Shown one piece after another: positions 10,103-10,499 of a stretch of 10,499 nt of DNA (position 1 is its first letter; each line of letters begins with the position of its first letter). Source of the DNA: JACQFK01 sp964604905 (GTDB lineage: Bacteria > Planctomycetota > MHYJ01 > JACPRB01); the NCBI GenBank assembly GCA_964604905.1, contig CAZSCC010000529.1, forward strand, positions 1-10,499. Reading direction: 5' to 3'. A model generated the notes under the pieces. It saw nothing but the letters and a program-made list of their open reading frames with translations. It had not been told where the DNA came from and did no database searches. The position numbers were made by a program, and so were the translations under genes.

Positions 10103-10499
10103 ATGGAAAAGACCGTCCCCCCGTCCAACACCGTCGCCAAGACGTTCACCGCCTCCCGCCGGGTCAAAATCGCGGCCTCCCTCGCCCCGGTGCTCCTCCT
10201 CATGGTCGTGGTGAGCACCGCCTACGTGATCACCTGGCGCGGGAGGTACTCCCGGGTCGCCGCCGAGAAGAAGCGGCGGATGCTGGCGCTTTCCGGGCTG
10301 GAGTACGCCCGGGACACCCTCGACCAGGCCGAGCGGATGCGGCGGCTTCCCAACCCCGAGCACGCCGCCATCCTCGAGACCGCCAAAGTGGCCGCCGAGG
10401 CCGCGGAGGAGGTCCTCCGGAGCGCCCCGGAGATCGAGGAGGCCCAGCGGATCCACGGCCGGGCGCTCGAGGCGATGTACTCGTTCGAGGAGGCGCGCG
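10103..10499 (+). CDS. Single-pass membrane protein of unknown family (3' partial)
   Basis: The frame is open from the ATG at 10103 to the end of the window, giving 132 residues with no stop. The sequence has a short polar N-terminus (METK-like start, MEKTVPPSNT), basic residues at 19-22, a hydrophobic span at about 22-45 (KIAASLAPVLLLMVVVSTAY...), a basic patch (46-59), then a charged, Ala/Glu-rich helical region from 60 on. The spacing AxxxLExAKxxAExAEEVLRSAP and RALEAMYSFEEAR is reminiscent of TPR-type helices but too short to assign. Codon third positions are strongly G/C, like the neighbouring genes, which supports coding. An in-frame ATG at 10094 overlaps the predicted -10 and is less likely. 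There is no Shine-Dalgarno. No function can be given. The gene diverges from uvrA and may share its -35 element. Confidence 0.75.
   Translation, partial: MEKTVPPSNTVAKTFTASRRVKIAASLAPVLLLMVVVSTAYVITWRGRYSRVAAEKKRRMLALSGLEYARDTLDQAERMRRLPNPEHAAILETAKVAAEAAEEVLRSAPEIEEAQRIHGRALEAMYSFEEAR

Overview
The window is a dense, roughly two-thirds G+C bacterial chromosomal segment, judged by eye. It holds mostly housekeeping genes plus a few unusual lineage-specific ones. I see no phage, IS, CRISPR, tRNA or rRNA sequence. The lineage cannot be fixed from this sequence. Three traits fit a GC-rich uncultured phylum, with Planctomycetota as one weakly supported guess: a short CxC...CPxC zinc-ribbon head on a long coiled-coil protein, Ala/Pro/Glu-rich tails, and degenerate 7-bp repeats between genes.

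Layout. On the + strand at the left edge is the 3' part of a ParA/Soj-type ATPase gene with a long disordered tail (2-991). It is followed 21 bp later by gluQ, glutamyl-Q tRNA(Asp) synthetase (1013-1909). A strong hairpin then separates these from a convergent minus-strand block. In transcription order that block is uvrA (10028-7197), ybeY (about 7116-6745), a zinc-ribbon/coiled-coil protein (6675-4948), cmk (about 4898-4263), a PlsC-type acyltransferase (4266-3658) and rpsA (3679-1955). The cmk-plsC-rpsA part is tightly packed: ATGA overlap at cmk/plsC and a 22-bp overlap at plsC/rpsA. This is a familiar cluster joining nucleotide, phospholipid and translation functions. Divergent from uvrA, at the right edge, is the 5' part of a single-pass membrane protein gene (10103 onward). 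It has no recognisable family.

Most notable points. (1) The ParA-like protein and the coiled-coil protein sit about 4 kb apart on opposite strands, yet both end in nearly the same basic/amphipathic peptide (KKxGLFGxLxGRKx). This peptide resembles the C-terminal membrane-targeting sequence of E. coli MinD (KKGFLKRLFGG). That suggests two proteins tethered to the same surface, possibly an undescribed ParA-based positioning pair. (2) uvrA and the divergent membrane-protein gene appear to share one palindromic -35 hexamer (TTGCAA), with exact 17-bp spacers on both sides, and would give leaderless or nearly leaderless mRNAs. (3) Two heptamer-repeat tracts lie just before cmk and ybeY, and both genes lack a convincing canonical start codon where homology places their N-terminus.
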